Assembly: GCA_964403565.1 (NCBI GenBank)
Contig: CAYOFV010000010.1
Coordinates: 1-28,542, forward strand
Source: Thioglobus_B sp964403565
GTDB taxonomy: Bacteria; Pseudomonadota; Gammaproteobacteria; PS1; Pseudothioglobaceae
Length of the DNA stretch: 28,542 bases
Direction: 5' to 3'
Of the stretch, positions 1 to 8,780 are shown piece after piece. The notes under the pieces were generated by a model. The model was given only the letters and a program-made list of their open reading frames with translations, ran no database searches and was not told where the DNA came from. Each line of letters opens with the position of its first letter. Position 1 is the first letter of the stretch. Position numbers and translations under genes: made by a program.

Positions 1-443
1 TATTCTGCAGCTTTTTGCGTACACATTAACTCAGCTGATGCAACAGCTTTACCATTAACTAAAGCTTTACAGGAAAACTTCCACATTCCGCGTTTTACCG
101 CTAAAACTTCTACCTCCAATCGTAATTGATCTCCAGGCTCAACCATACGCTTAAACCTTGCCTTATCAACACCCACTAACATGTATATTTGACCATCCTT
201 AGGTTTTCCAACTTCAGATTTAAATGCCAATATTCCAGTTGCTTGTGCTAGAGCCTCAATAATTAAAACCCCAGGCATAATTGGCTGTGATGGAAAGTGA
301 CCAGTGAATTGCGGCTCATTAAATGTAACATTTTTTATTGCCACTAGAGACTTTCCAACTTCAAATTCTAAAACTCTATCTACCAAAAGAAAAGGGTAGC
401 GATGCGGAAGAAAGTTTTTTACCTCGTTTATATCCATTTTCAT
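1..443 (-). CDS. fabZ: 3-hydroxyacyl-ACP dehydratase FabZ, C-terminus cut by window edge
   Basis: FabZ dehydrates (3R)-hydroxyacyl-ACP in type II fatty acid synthesis and competes with the lipid A enzymes for hydroxymyristoyl-ACP. My reverse-strand translation gives 147 codons with no stop, so only the last few residues are missing (the E. coli protein is about 151 aa). The hotdog-fold signature is plain: NEPQFTGHFP near residues 42-51 carries the catalytic His49, and PGVLIIEALAQATG carries Glu63. The ATG at 443 lies 2 bp after the lpxD stop and has an AGGA-type ribosome site about 9 bp upstream; an in-frame ATG two codons later (437) is an alternative. The order lpxD-fabZ is the standard gammaproteobacterial one, with lpxA expected just outside the window. 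The identification is firm. Confidence 0.96.
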   Translation of the reverse strand, partial: MKMDINEVKNFLPHRYPFLLVDRVLEFEVGKSLVAIKNVTFNEPQFTGHFPSQPIMPGVLIIEALAQATGILAFKSEVGKPKDGQIYMLVGVDKARFKRMVEPGDQLRLEVEVLAVKRGMWKFSCKALVNGKAVASAELMCTQKAAE

Positions 444-445
444 AG

Positions 446-1444
446 TTATTTTTCCTTTAAATTCTTGAGTTTTATATTAAGATATTTTGTGATTTTATCA
501 AGTTTTGTAAGCCAAATACCAATATTCTGCCATCTTTTATGTGGCATAAGTGGCATTATTCCAGTGTACATACCAGGCTTGGTTATATCTTTATCAATTG
601 TACTTTTTGCATTAACAATCACATCGTCACAAATATTTAGATGGCCAACAATACCAACCATACCGCCAATCATACATCTTTCACCTAACTTAGTTGAACC
701 TGCAATGCCTGTTGATGCAGCAATAGCAGAGTCTTCACCAATGATAACATTGTGAGCGATATGAACAAGATTATCAAGCCTTACACCATCATGAATCTCA
801 GTATTTTCTATGGTTCCTCTATCAATTGTAGTATTAGCGCCGATCGTAACATTATCACCAATTATTACTTTACCTAGGTGTGTAATACTATGCCATTTTC
901 CATTAATATCCCTAGCATTACCAAAACCCTCAGAACCAATAATAACTCCTGGAGATATTACAATATTGTTGCCAATTTTACAATCATGCAGAATAACCAC
1001 ATTTGATTCTATAGTTGCGTTATCACCTATTGTTACATTATCGCCAATAACTGTATTAGCACCTATTGTGCAATTATCTCCAAGAATTACATCTTTGCCG
1101 ATAACACACCCAGAGCTTATTTGTACATTATTTATATTTAGACTTGGATCAATACCATTTTTTATAGAATTTTTTGTTATAAATAGATTTGAAAGTTTTG
1201 CAAAAGCAAGATAAGGATCATCTACTATAAGTGCATTAGTAGGGCAGTTAGATGCAAGTGATTTGCTAACTATTACAGCACTTGCTTTTGTATTAACAAG
1301 TTCGTTAAGATGTTTTTTATTATTTATATATGATATTTCTAAAGATGTGGCTTTTGATAAGGTGTTAATAGAATTAATTGATAAGCTTTTATCTCCAATA
1401 AGATCGGCGTTTATATACTTAGCAATTTCCCCCAAATTGTGCAT
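446..1444 (-). CDS. lpxD: UDP-3-O-(3-hydroxyacyl)glucosamine N-acyltransferase LpxD
   Basis: LpxD adds the N-linked hydroxyacyl chain to UDP-3-O-acylglucosamine in lipid A synthesis, in the cytosol. The 332-aa product has the expected plan. An N-terminal uridine-binding domain spans about 1-100. A left-handed beta helix of hexapeptide repeats ([IV]GxN[VC]TIG style) spans about 105-275, and a C-terminal helical arm about 285-332. His231 in the segment VHIAHNVIIG matches the catalytic His of the family (His239 in E. coli). The length is close to the usual 340 aa. The start ATG overlaps the skp stop in a TAATG junction, implying translational coupling. The assignment is firm. Confidence 0.97.
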   Translation of the reverse strand: MHNLGEIAKYINADLIGDKSLSINSINTLSKATSLEISYINNKKHLNELVNTKASAVIVSKSLASNCPTNALIVDDPYLAFAKLSNLFITKNSIKNGIDPSLNINNVQISSGCVIGKDVILGDNCTIGANTVIGDNVTIGDNATIESNVVILHDCKIGNNIVISPGVIIGSEGFGNARDINGKWHSITHLGKVIIGDNVTIGANTTIDRGTIENTEIHDGVRLDNLVHIAHNVIIGEDSAIAASTGIAGSTKLGERCMIGGMVGIVGHLNICDDVIVNAKSTIDKDITKPGMYTGIMPLMPHKRWQNIGIWLTKLDKITKYLNIKLKNLKEK

Positions 1445-1941
1445 TATTTAAATAGCTCTCTTAGCTTTTTACTAATCTTATCACTTATATTAATATTTTT
1501 ACTTGCATATGCTACTTCTTGATATAGAATTAAATCATATTTCTCATCTTCTGCAATTTGCTGAATTACACTATTAATAGTGTCTTGAATTTTTTTAATC
1601 TCTCGTTGGTTTTTAAGTTTGAGTTGATTTTTAATTGTTAAAGCTTTGGTCTTTACAGTGCTTTCCAACTTAGCTATTTCTTTAATTTTTTTACTATTTA
1701 TATCTTTAGAGTTGTTTTCTTTGTTTTTATTAAAATCTTCTACCAGTTGTTTTAATCTGTCAGAAATAATAAGTAATTCTTCTTCTTTAGGTTTAAACCC
1801 TTTTACTACTTCTTGATTAGCATAAATAAATTGTGGAGAACTAGTAACCACATAATCAATATTTATATAGCCAATTTTTAGATCATGTGTATGTGCATTT
1901 GACATTAAAAAGTATGAAAAAAAAACTAATAAAATCTTCAT
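1444..1941 (-). CDS. skp: Periplasmic chaperone Skp/OmpH
   Basis: The 165-aa protein is a Skp/OmpH-family chaperone that holds unfolded outer-membrane proteins in the periplasm. Residues 1-16 form a signal peptide with likely cleavage after SNA. The mature start, LKIGYINIDYVVTSSP, is the typical OmpH N-terminus. A long Lys/Glu-rich stretch at about 45-125 is predicted coiled coil, as in the tentacle helices of Skp. The C-terminal part returns to a beta-strand pattern (YDLILYQEVAYAS). It lies 3 bp after bamA and overlaps lpxD by 1 bp, the conserved bamA-skp-lpxD order. No clear Shine-Dalgarno sequence precedes the ATG, so coupling to bamA translation is likely. Confidence 0.94.
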   Translation of the reverse strand: MKILLVFFSYFLMSNAHTHDLKIGYINIDYVVTSSPQFIYANQEVVKGFKPKEEELLIISDRLKQLVEDFNKNKENNSKDINSKKIKEIAKLESTVKTKALTIKNQLKLKNQREIKKIQDTINSVIQQIAEDEKYDLILYQEVAYASKNINISDKISKKLRELFK

Positions 1942-1944
1942 ATA

Positions 1945-4245
1945 TTAAAAATTTGTTCCAAGTGTAAATTCTACAGTTTTGGTTTTATCATTAGATTTTT
2001 TTAGTAATGGTTTTGCTGCATAAATACCTAAAGGCCCTATTGGGGTAAGCCATAAAAATGCAACGCCAGTTGATGCACGTATTTCATCTAATTCAAAATT
2101 AGAAATTTTTTCATTAACACTACCAGCATCGATGAAAGCACTCATACGCATATTTTTACTATCAGTAATAAATTCCATAGGTGCAATAACAGACGTACCT
2201 GCTAATAAAGACAACTCACCACCTTTTGCCTTTCCATCACTATAAGTTGCGCCTAGAGAGTTAAAGTCAAAACCACGTACTGATGATGATCCGCCTCCAT
2301 AGTAACGTTTGAAAAAAGGTAGATCATTGTCTCCGTAACCTTGGGCTAAACCCACACTACCTTTTAATGTGAATACCAAATCTTCTATAGAATTATTAGA
2401 TATTGGATAATAACTTTTATGCGATGCATCTAATTTATAGTATCGAAAATCAGCGATTGGCAAAGCTAAATCAAAACTAATATTATTTTTTTGCCCCTCA
2501 GTTGGGAAATTGTAATCATCTAATGTATTATTATTCCAATTCAAATTAACCTTTATTTCACTACTATCGCCACTAGAACACTGTTTAGATTCATGATTAG
2601 CATCTGAAAAAGTTGACCCACAAGTTATATCTCTTGTTGACATTCTAATATCTGCTTTAATACGTGTGTCTTCTGTTAATGGTATTCCATATCCAATATT
2701 TGCACCTTTTTCATTTACTTTATAGGAGCTAACATCAAGTCCAGCTCCATCTACATCTTTACTAAAAAGACCATAACTAATACTATGATGATCTTCATTA
2801 AAGTAAGGATCAACAAAATAAAAACTTAGTTCTTTTGTTGCTTCAGAATTAGAATAATTTGCATTAAGTGTATTACCAGTTCCTAAAAAATTTTTTTCCT
2901 GAATTCCTGTATTAAATGATGCGCCAGAACTATTGGAATGTGACAATCCGATAGAAAATGTACCAGTTTTTGTTTCTTCTACGCTAAAATGTAAATCTAT
3001 CTTATCATTAAAATCTTTTACTTTAGATGTTTGCATTTTTACATCTGAGAAATAACCTAATCTTTTGATGCGCTTTATAGAATTATCAAGCTCGGTATTT
3101 GAATAAATCCCTCCCTCAACAATTCCAATCTCACGACGAATGACATCATCTTGAGTTCTAGTGTTTCCAATAATTGTTATACGGTTTACATAAACTTTCT
3201 TATTTAGATTAATATCTATAATTAGATCAATTTGAAAGGTTTCTTTATTTTCTTTAACAATAGGATTGATATTTGCAAAAGCATAGCCTTTGTCTGCATA
3301 AATATCAGTAATTTTTTGAATATCGTTAATTATTTTTTTTCGCTCAAAAACACTGCCTTTTTTAATGGTTAGTTTGTTGTTTAATTCTTCGATAGATTGA
3401 TTTAACAATTCGCCTGTAAAATCAATAGAGTTTATTTTGTACTGACTTCCTTCGTTTATATCGATATTTATATCAATTTTTTGTTTATTATCAGATAGAC
3501 TTGTATTAATTTTATTTACTTTAAAATCAAGATACCCGTTATTTATATAATCAGACTTTATTGCATCAATTCCAGCGTCTAATGCTATTTTGGAAAAGTG
3601 ATCTTTTCTTGTAAAATAGTTTATAAAGAAAATGTCAGACTCACCAATTTCAAACATATCAAGTAGATCTTCCGAACTTTTAATATTAGCTCCAGTTATT
3701 TTCATTGAAGTAATTCTTGCAACTTCTCCTTCATTAATATCAAGTTCAATACCAACTCTATTTTGTTTATCTATTTCTATTTTTTTAACAATATCTATGT
3801 TGTAATATCCTTTAGACAAATATAAAGAATTTATTTCACTTATTAGATTTTTTAGATGACGCTTATTGAAAATCTGCCCTTGTGTTAAGCTTAAATTTTG
3901 TAAAATTTTATCCAAACCATCTTTGTCAATAACATTATTTGAATAATTTACAATATCTATATATTTAATACTTGGGTTTTCTATAATTTTGATATTTAGT
4001 ACATTGCTAGATTGTGACACTTCAATATCTTTAAAAAAACCAGTCTTATATAAAGATTTAATAATATTTGTAGAAATTTGTTGATTGTAATCATCCCCAA
4101 CTTCAACAGGCAAATAACTTAAAACTGTACCTCTAGAAATTGAATTTAAGCCTAAAATTTCAATATTTTTTATAACCTCTGCAGTAGTTATAGCAGGAGA
4201 TAAAAACATTGCCATAAGTGCAGTTTTAGTGATTATTTTTTTCAT
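1945..4245 (-). CDS. bamA: Outer membrane protein assembly factor BamA
   Basis: BamA is the central beta-barrel of the BAM complex, which folds beta-barrel proteins into the outer membrane. The 766-aa product starts with a signal peptide (about 1-22). Five POTRA domains follow at about 23-90, 91-173, 174-262, 265-344 and 347-424, and a 16-strand barrel runs from about 428 to the end. The diagnostic VRGF motif of loop 6 is at 656-659, inside GGGSSSVRGFDF. The protein ends in a strand terminating in Phe (EFTLGTNF), the usual outer-membrane beta-signal. Two cysteines near 542 and 556 lie in a barrel loop. It is followed by skp with a 3-bp gap and preceded by rseP with a 13-bp gap. Length and order are normal. 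Confidence 0.97.
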   Translation of the reverse strand: MKKIITKTALMAMFLSPAITTAEVIKNIEILGLNSISRGTVLSYLPVEVGDDYNQQISTNIIKSLYKTGFFKDIEVSQSSNVLNIKIIENPSIKYIDIVNYSNNVIDKDGLDKILQNLSLTQGQIFNKRHLKNLISEINSLYLSKGYYNIDIVKKIEIDKQNRVGIELDINEGEVARITSMKITGANIKSSEDLLDMFEIGESDIFFINYFTRKDHFSKIALDAGIDAIKSDYINNGYLDFKVNKINTSLSDNKQKIDINIDINEGSQYKINSIDFTGELLNQSIEELNNKLTIKKGSVFERKKIINDIQKITDIYADKGYAFANINPIVKENKETFQIDLIIDINLNKKVYVNRITIIGNTRTQDDVIRREIGIVEGGIYSNTELDNSIKRIKRLGYFSDVKMQTSKVKDFNDKIDLHFSVEETKTGTFSIGLSHSNSSGASFNTGIQEKNFLGTGNTLNANYSNSEATKELSFYFVDPYFNEDHHSISYGLFSKDVDGAGLDVSSYKVNEKGANIGYGIPLTEDTRIKADIRMSTRDITCGSTFSDANHESKQCSSGDSSEIKVNLNWNNNTLDDYNFPTEGQKNNISFDLALPIADFRYYKLDASHKSYYPISNNSIEDLVFTLKGSVGLAQGYGDNDLPFFKRYYGGGSSSVRGFDFNSLGATYSDGKAKGGELSLLAGTSVIAPMEFITDSKNMRMSAFIDAGSVNEKISNFELDEIRASTGVAFLWLTPIGPLGIYAAKPLLKKSNDKTKTVEFTLGTNF

Positions 4246-4258
4246 AAATTAATAAAAT

Positions 4259-5596
4259 TTAAAATAAACGTGATACGTCATTATACAGCGCAATAAAAGT
4301 TAATGACAAAATAACAAATATGCCGAATTTAAACGCTATTTGTTGGTGATTTATGTCAACTTTAGAGCCTTTAATAATTTCGATTAAATAGAATAACAAG
4401 TGACCACCGTCAAGCAGTGGTATTGGTAATAAGTTTATTAAGCCAAGACCGATACTTATAAGTGCTAAAAATGATAAAAATGATTCAATGCCAATTTGAG
4501 CGCTTTTACCTGCAAAATTTGCAATACTAAGCGGACCACTTACACCATCAACAGATGCATCGCCAAATAGCATTTTCTTAATCATTTTCAGGTTTAGAAT
4601 TGTCAACTGATAAGTTTTATCAATTGCCAGTATAAAGGCATCATACAAATCATATTTGACAGTAGTTTTATAGTCATCTAAATAATTATTTGGAACAAAG
4701 ACACTAACACCAGCCTTTGTAGATCCGTCAATAACTTCAGGCATGAGGCTAATATTGATAATTGAGTTGTTTCTTTTTATAGTTAGATCAATATTATTAT
4801 TAGTGTTGTTCCTTATAATTGTTGCAAAATCTTTCCATGAGTTGATAGTAACGCCATTTGCTTCTACTACCTCGTCCATAGATTTAAGGCCAGATTTTTC
4901 AGCAGGGGTATTTGCAAAAACTTTGTCTATAACCGCTGGTAATTTTGGAACTTTGTAATTAAAACCCAGATACTTTTCGACACCTTGCTCTGGGTTGTTT
5001 AGAAAATCATCACCAATATTTAACTCAATTATCTTTAAATCTTGTAATTTTGATTTTGCTTGTATGTGGATTGAATTATCACCTAGAGATTCAATAAACT
5101 TAATGGTAAACTCACTTGTGGTTTTGGTTTCTTTGCTATTAACACTTAACAACTGATCTCCAGGCCTTATGCCTGCCGTTTGAGCTATTGACTCCTTATT
5201 TACTGAATCTACTATAGGTTTAATTCCATCAATACCAATGACAAAAACAATTGTATATAGAAAAATTGCAAGTAAAAAATTAGCAATTGGACCAGCAGCA
5301 ACAATAGCTATACGTTTGTAGACATTTTGATTGTTAAATGCTCGATGTTTTTCACTTTCATCAACTTCAGTCTCATTTTCATCTAGCATCTTAACAAAAC
5401 CACCAAGCGGAATAGCGCATACGGTGTAAGTAGTTTCTTTGTGCGTGTAAGATTTTAGGATTTTTCCAAATCCTATAGAAAAACGTAGAACCTTTACACC
5501 AAGTTTTTTTGCAACCCAAAAATGACCAAATTCATGAACAGCAACCAATATGGCAATAGCTACAATAAATGCAGCTATTGAGATTAATAAATCCAT
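4259..5596 (-). CDS. rseP: Site-2 zinc metalloprotease RseP
   Basis: RseP is an inner-membrane intramembrane protease that cleaves anti-sigma factor RseA during the sigma-E envelope stress response and also clears signal-peptide remnants. The 445-aa sequence has the zinc motif HEFGH at residues 21-25 in the first membrane helix and the third-ligand motif NLLPIPLLDGG with Asp396 near the C-terminus. Two PDZ domains lie between them at about 115-185 and 205-290. Further membrane helices are at about 97-120, 372-393 and 422-440. An AGAGG-like ribosome site is seen upstream, one of the few clear ones in this window. It follows the DUF971 gene by 22 bp and precedes bamA. The dxr, cdsA and uppS genes that often sit upstream are absent here. 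Confidence 0.97.
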   Translation of the reverse strand: MDLLISIAAFIVAIAILVAVHEFGHFWVAKKLGVKVLRFSIGFGKILKSYTHKETTYTVCAIPLGGFVKMLDENETEVDESEKHRAFNNQNVYKRIAIVAAGPIANFLLAIFLYTIVFVIGIDGIKPIVDSVNKESIAQTAGIRPGDQLLSVNSKETKTTSEFTIKFIESLGDNSIHIQAKSKLQDLKIIELNIGDDFLNNPEQGVEKYLGFNYKVPKLPAVIDKVFANTPAEKSGLKSMDEVVEANGVTINSWKDFATIIRNNTNNNIDLTIKRNNSIINISLMPEVIDGSTKAGVSVFVPNNYLDDYKTTVKYDLYDAFILAIDKTYQLTILNLKMIKKMLFGDASVDGVSGPLSIANFAGKSAQIGIESFLSFLALISIGLGLINLLPIPLLDGGHLLFYLIEIIKGSKVDINHQQIAFKFGIFVILSLTFIALYNDVSRLF

Positions 5597-5618
5597 TAAA
5601 GGGTGCCTCTAAGAGTAA

Positions 5619-5972
5619 TTACAATTGTGAATGATTGTGTCCAGCACTTTTAAGTTTTTGTAGATATTCACTCCAAAGGCTTTCTTGTTCAGTTGCTAAT
5701 TTATATAAATGTGACCATGAGTAAATACCACTATCATGATTATCGCTAAAAAATAAAACTACAGCATAGTTTCCAGTAGGTTGAATCCTAGTTATAGTGA
5801 CATTCTCTTTGTCAACTTGCAGAGTTTCTTGACCAGGTCCGTGACCAACTACTTCAGCCGATGGAGAGTAAACTCTTAAATATTCAGAGCTAAGTTTATA
5901 ATCCACTCCATCGAAGGTTATAGTTAATAAATTTTTATCTTTGTTAAGTGTAATATTGCTAGGTGTTTGCAC
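5619..5972 (-). CDS. DUF971 protein (gamma-butyrobetaine hydroxylase-like N-terminal domain)
   Basis: This 117-aa protein is a single DUF971 domain, the small fold also found at the N-terminus of gamma-butyrobetaine hydroxylases. Family hallmarks are YLRVYSPSAEV followed by GHGPGQETL (about 31-53), then IQPTGNYAV and FFSDNHDSGIYSWSHLY (about 64-88). The His and Asp residues in NHDSGIYSW are typical of the family and could bind metal. The function of the stand-alone form is not established; proposed links to iron-sulfur or cofactor metabolism are not supported by anything in this sequence. The start is GTG at 5972 with a weak AAGG upstream. It is the first gene of the rseP-bamA-skp-lpxD-fabZ run, which is not the classical leader. 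The C-terminus ends in a His-containing tail (GHNHSQL). Confidence 0.88.
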   Translation of the reverse strand: MQTPSNITLNKDKNLLTITFDGVDYKLSSEYLRVYSPSAEVVGHGPGQETLQVDKENVTITRIQPTGNYAVVLFFSDNHDSGIYSWSHLYKLATEQESLWSEYLQKLKSAGHNHSQL

Positions 5973-5997
5973 AATCTTGCCTTGTAAATAAATAATT

Positions 5998-6028
5998 TTG
6001 ACATTTTATCAGAACTCTTACTTTTATT
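5998..6028 (+). promoter_or_regulatory. Candidate sigma-70 promoter for dapF
   Basis: A perfect -35 hexamer TTGACA lies at 5998-6003. An AT-rich stretch about 17-19 bp downstream (near 6022-6028, TTTTATT) can serve as a weak -10. The predicted start would fall around 6035, a short leader ahead of dapF. The -10 is not close to consensus, so the element is only moderately supported. Confidence 0.4.
6003..6011 (-). promoter_or_regulatory. Candidate extended -10 promoter for the DUF971-rseP-bamA operon
   Basis: On the minus strand the sequence TGATAAAAT reads as an extended -10 (TGn plus TAAAAT). Transcription would begin near 5996 and leave about 24 nt before the GTG start. The -35 region at the proper distance is poor (GTTAAT), which an extended -10 can tolerate. 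The site overlaps the TTGACA of the divergent dapF promoter. This is seen by eye only. Confidence 0.35.
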
Positions 6029-6063
6029 AACCTCGAGCTTTATAAGTGGATAAAATATCAAAC

Positions 6064-6870
6064 ATGTTAATAAACTTTACAAAAATGCACGGACTTGGCA
6101 ATGACTTTATGGTTGTTGACAATACTGCTGGAAATATTACCTTTACTGAAAGCTCTGTAAAGTCTCTTGCAGATAGAAATTTTGGCGTTGGTTTTGATCA
6201 ATTATTGGTAGTTGAGTCTAGTGATAATGTTGATTTTCGCTATGTTATATACAATAGTGACGGATCTGAAGTTGAACAATGTGGAAACGGTGCTCGTTGT
6301 TTTGCACGCTTTGTACAAGAAAAAAGACTAAGTTCTAGTAATCCAATTAATGTTGAAACAAAATCTGGAGTTATTTCTTTATTTGTAAATAATGATAATA
6401 CTGTTAGGGTTGATATGGGGATGCCTATATTTGCACCGAGTGATATTCCATTGCTATTAGAACAAAATTCTACTTATCAAGTAGAAGGGTATGAGGTTGG
6501 TTGTGTTTCCATGGGAAACCCACATTGTGTTTTGATAGTTGATGACGTGGAAAATACAGATGTAGAGGTAATTGGAAAACTTATACAAAATTCATCTTTA
6601 TTGCCAAATCAGGCTAATATTGGATTTATGCAAATAATAAATGAAAATGAAGTGATATTACGCGTATATGAGCGCGGAGCAGGGGAGACACTTGCCTGTG
6701 GTAGTGGTGCTTGCGCTGCAGTTGTGTTTGGAAGTCATCAAGGGTTGTTATCAAATTCTGTTACAACACATTTACGTGGTGGTGATGCAGTAATTGAATA
6801 TGAACAAAACTCAAATGTATTTTTATCCGGCCCTGCTGAATTTGTCTTTGAAGGTCAAATTAACATTTAA
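6064..6870 (+). CDS. dapF: Diaminopimelate epimerase DapF
   Basis: DapF interconverts LL- and meso-diaminopimelate, the last step before lysine and the source of the peptidoglycan cross-linking residue. From the ATG at 6064 the product is 268 aa and begins MLINFTKMHGLGNDF, the family N-terminus. The two catalytic cysteines lie in EQCGNGARCFARF (Cys73, the same number as in E. coli) and ETLACGSGACAA (about Cys212). An in-frame GTG at 6046 would add six residues (MDKISN) that the family lacks, so I prefer the ATG. The gene is alone on the plus strand, divergent from the rseP operon, and its 3' end overlaps apaH by 11 bp. Identification is firm; only the start is uncertain. Confidence 0.96.
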   Translation: MLINFTKMHGLGNDFMVVDNTAGNITFTESSVKSLADRNFGVGFDQLLVVESSDNVDFRYVIYNSDGSEVEQCGNGARCFARFVQEKRLSSSNPINVETKSGVISLFVNNDNTVRVDMGMPIFAPSDIPLLLEQNSTYQVEGYEVGCVSMGNPHCVLIVDDVENTDVEVIGKLIQNSSLLPNQANIGFMQIINENEVILRVYERGAGETLACGSGACAAVVFGSHQGLLSNSVTTHLRGGDAVIEYEQNSNVFLSGPAEFVFEGQINI

Positions 6871-7657
6871 CAGAAAATATTTTATTATCTTCAAGTCTTA
6901 TAGTGCTTAACTTGCCTCCCCATATGCACCCATCATCCATTGGGTACACATGGTTTATTGATACATCCCTAAGTGTTGACCAATGGCCAAAGTATATATC
7001 TATATCTTTTAACACACGATCTTTGTGTGCAAACCATGCTTTATATCCAGTTGGGTTCTCATTAAAATTCATTTTATGTTTAAATTCTAATTCGCCTAAT
7101 TTAGTGCAAAAACGCATACGCATAAGAGCATTAATTGTATATCTACAACTATCTGTTTCACTATGTTTGTCGCTCCAATATGCTGGATTATTATCATACA
7201 TACTGTCTATAAAACTCCCAACACTTTCACCTTGAAGATAAGAGCAAACTAAATTAGATTGGCTTATTGTTGTATCAATATCCCAAGTTGGCGGGACTCC
7301 TGCATGTACCAATATAGAGTTTTTTAAATTAATAGCTAAAGGTTGCTGTAATAAAAAATCAATAAGATCATTCCTATCTTTTGCATCTAGCACATCGTTA
7401 AATGTATCTTTTTTGTTTGGACTTCTTGATCCTAGTGCACAAGCAAGTAGGTGAAAATCATGATTACCCAAAACCATGGAGGTGTTTTCAGAGTTTTTGA
7501 CAATAAATCTTAAGGTTTCTAGGGATTTATTCCCTCTGTTAACTACATCGCCAAGAAAATAGAGTTTGTCCTTATCTAGGGAGAAATTTATTTCTTTAAG
7601 TAGTTTTTGCAACGAGTCAAAACAGCCTTGAACATCCCCAATTAAATATTCTGCCAT
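6860..7657 (-). CDS. apaH: Symmetrical bis(5'-nucleosyl)-tetraphosphatase ApaH
   Basis: ApaH hydrolyses diadenosine tetraphosphate (Ap4A) to two ADP and also removes Np4 caps from RNA. The 265-aa product has the metallophosphatase blocks in order: GDVQG at 7-11, GDVVNRG at 36-42, GNHD at 64-67, and a later FGHWSTL block. The second block carries Asn where many relatives of the superfamily have Asp; ApaH proteins vary at that position, so this is not evidence of inactivity. The start overlaps the apaG stop in a TAATG junction. Its 3' end runs 11 bp into convergent dapF with no room for a terminator hairpin between them. Confidence 0.95.
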   Translation of the reverse strand: MAEYLIGDVQGCFDSLQKLLKEINFSLDKDKLYFLGDVVNRGNKSLETLRFIVKNSENTSMVLGNHDFHLLACALGSRSPNKKDTFNDVLDAKDRNDLIDFLLQQPLAINLKNSILVHAGVPPTWDIDTTISQSNLVCSYLQGESVGSFIDSMYDNNPAYWSDKHSETDSCRYTINALMRMRFCTKLGELEFKHKMNFNENPTGYKAWFAHKDRVLKDIDIYFGHWSTLRDVSINHVYPMDDGCIWGGKLSTIRLEDNKIFSVKC

Positions 7658-8028
7658 TAGTGTAATGTATGTGATTCACTAAGCAAAAACTCAGGAATAT
7701 CAACACTAAATCTCTCACCATTATCACCAATCATTGTATAGCTGCCTTTCATAATTGCAGTAGGGGTTTTAATTACTGCTCCCGATGAATATTCAAAGCT
7801 TTCTCCTGCAGATATATATGGCTGTTTACCAATAACTCCTTCACCAACAACGGTTTCAGTATTTCCAGTTTCGTCTTGAATTTCCCAATGTCTTGTTAAT
7901 AATTGCGCACCAGTATTTGAGTTGTTTTTAATATTAATAGTGTAGCTATGGGCAAATTGATTCTCATCAGCATTTGACTGTTCTTCAATATATGAAGTAA
8001 TTACATTAATTTCAATTGATTTTTTCAT
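7657..8028 (-). CDS. apaG: ApaG domain protein (Co2+/Mg2+ efflux protein ApaG)
   Basis: ApaG is a small immunoglobulin-like beta-sandwich protein of uncertain function, genetically linked to cobalt and magnesium efflux and nucleotide binding. The 123-aa product is the normal length and shows the family core: HSYTINIKNNS, then LLTRHWEIQDETG, GEGVIGKQPYISAGESFEYSSG and MKGSYTM. It overlaps the end of rsmA by 17 bp and the start of apaH by 1 bp, so all three genes share one transcript. An AAGGA lies very close to the ATG. Confidence 0.95.
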   Translation of the reverse strand: MKKSIEINVITSYIEEQSNADENQFAHSYTINIKNNSNTGAQLLTRHWEIQDETGNTETVVGEGVIGKQPYISAGESFEYSSGAVIKTPTAIMKGSYTMIGDNGERFSVDIPEFLLSESHTLH

Positions 8029-8764
8029 AATCCTTGGCTAGGGTAATAAAATCTTTAACATCTAACATTTCAGCTCTTTTTGATAAATCAATATTGGTTT
8101 GATCGGAATTAATTAAAGATTTTAAATTATTTTTTAAAGTTTTTCTGCGTTGTGCAAATGAAGCTTTGACAATTTTAGAAAAGTTAGAAAAGTTGTTAAC
8201 CTCTATTTTATTAAGCGGTTTAAGGTAAACAATAGCAGAGTCAATTTTTGGCTGAGGCTCAAAAGACTCTGGAGGTACGATAAATATCATTTCACAATTG
8301 AAAAATGCTTGAAGCATAACACTTAGACGTCCATAAGTTTTATTGCCAGACTTTGCTACAATCCTTTCAACAACTTCTTTTTGTAGCATAAAAGTCATAT
8401 CCTCTATTTTTTCTATATTGTTAAGTAAATGAAATAGAATCGGAGAAGAAATATTATATGGCAGGTTACCAACAACTCTTAAAGGGTATGAAAGATTTGA
8501 CAAATCAAACTTTAGAGCATCTCCCTGATGTATAGTTAAATTACTCTTGTCAAAAGATTCAAGTATAGATATTAAATCTCTATCAATTTCAATTACATTT
8601 AATTTATCTACTTTTTCAAGTAATGGTAGAGTCATAGCCCCTTGTCCAGGACCAATCTCTAATAAATTATCATCACGCTTAGGTGCAATTGTGGCAATAA
8701 TACGATCTATTATTTTTTGATCGGTTAAAAAATTTTGACCAAACCTTTTACGTGCTTTATGCAT
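8012..8764 (-). CDS. rsmA: 16S rRNA (adenine1518-N6/adenine1519-N6)-dimethyltransferase RsmA
   Basis: RsmA (KsgA) dimethylates two adjacent adenines in helix 45 of 16S rRNA late in small-subunit assembly. The 250-aa protein begins with RKRFGQNFLTD. It carries the SAM-binding LEIGPGQG (35-42), the acidic VIEIDRDL (57-64), and the catalytic VGNLPYNISSP (98-108). A C-terminal helical domain with FAQRRKTLKNNLK is also typical. Length is slightly short of the E. coli protein (273 aa). It follows pdxA after 16 bp and overlaps apaG. Confidence 0.97.
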   Translation of the reverse strand: MHKARKRFGQNFLTDQKIIDRIIATIAPKRDDNLLEIGPGQGAMTLPLLEKVDKLNVIEIDRDLISILESFDKSNLTIHQGDALKFDLSNLSYPLRVVGNLPYNISSPILFHLLNNIEKIEDMTFMLQKEVVERIVAKSGNKTYGRLSVMLQAFFNCEMIFIVPPESFEPQPKIDSAIVYLKPLNKIEVNNFSNFSKIVKASFAQRRKTLKNNLKSLINSDQTNIDLSKRAEMLDVKDFITLAKDYEKIN

Positions 8765-8780
8765 TTAATATAATATGGTA

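Noticed and set aside
402..1451. Three plus-strand open frames (402-755, 810-1214, 1263-1451)
   Set aside because: They are antisense to fabZ/lpxD; the repeated Pro/Ile/Thr pattern is the reverse reading of the hexapeptide repeats.
6046..6063. GTG start of dapF adding six residues
   Set aside because: Family proteins begin just before FTKMHGLGNDF, and the ATG start places the first catalytic Cys at residue 73 as in E. coli.
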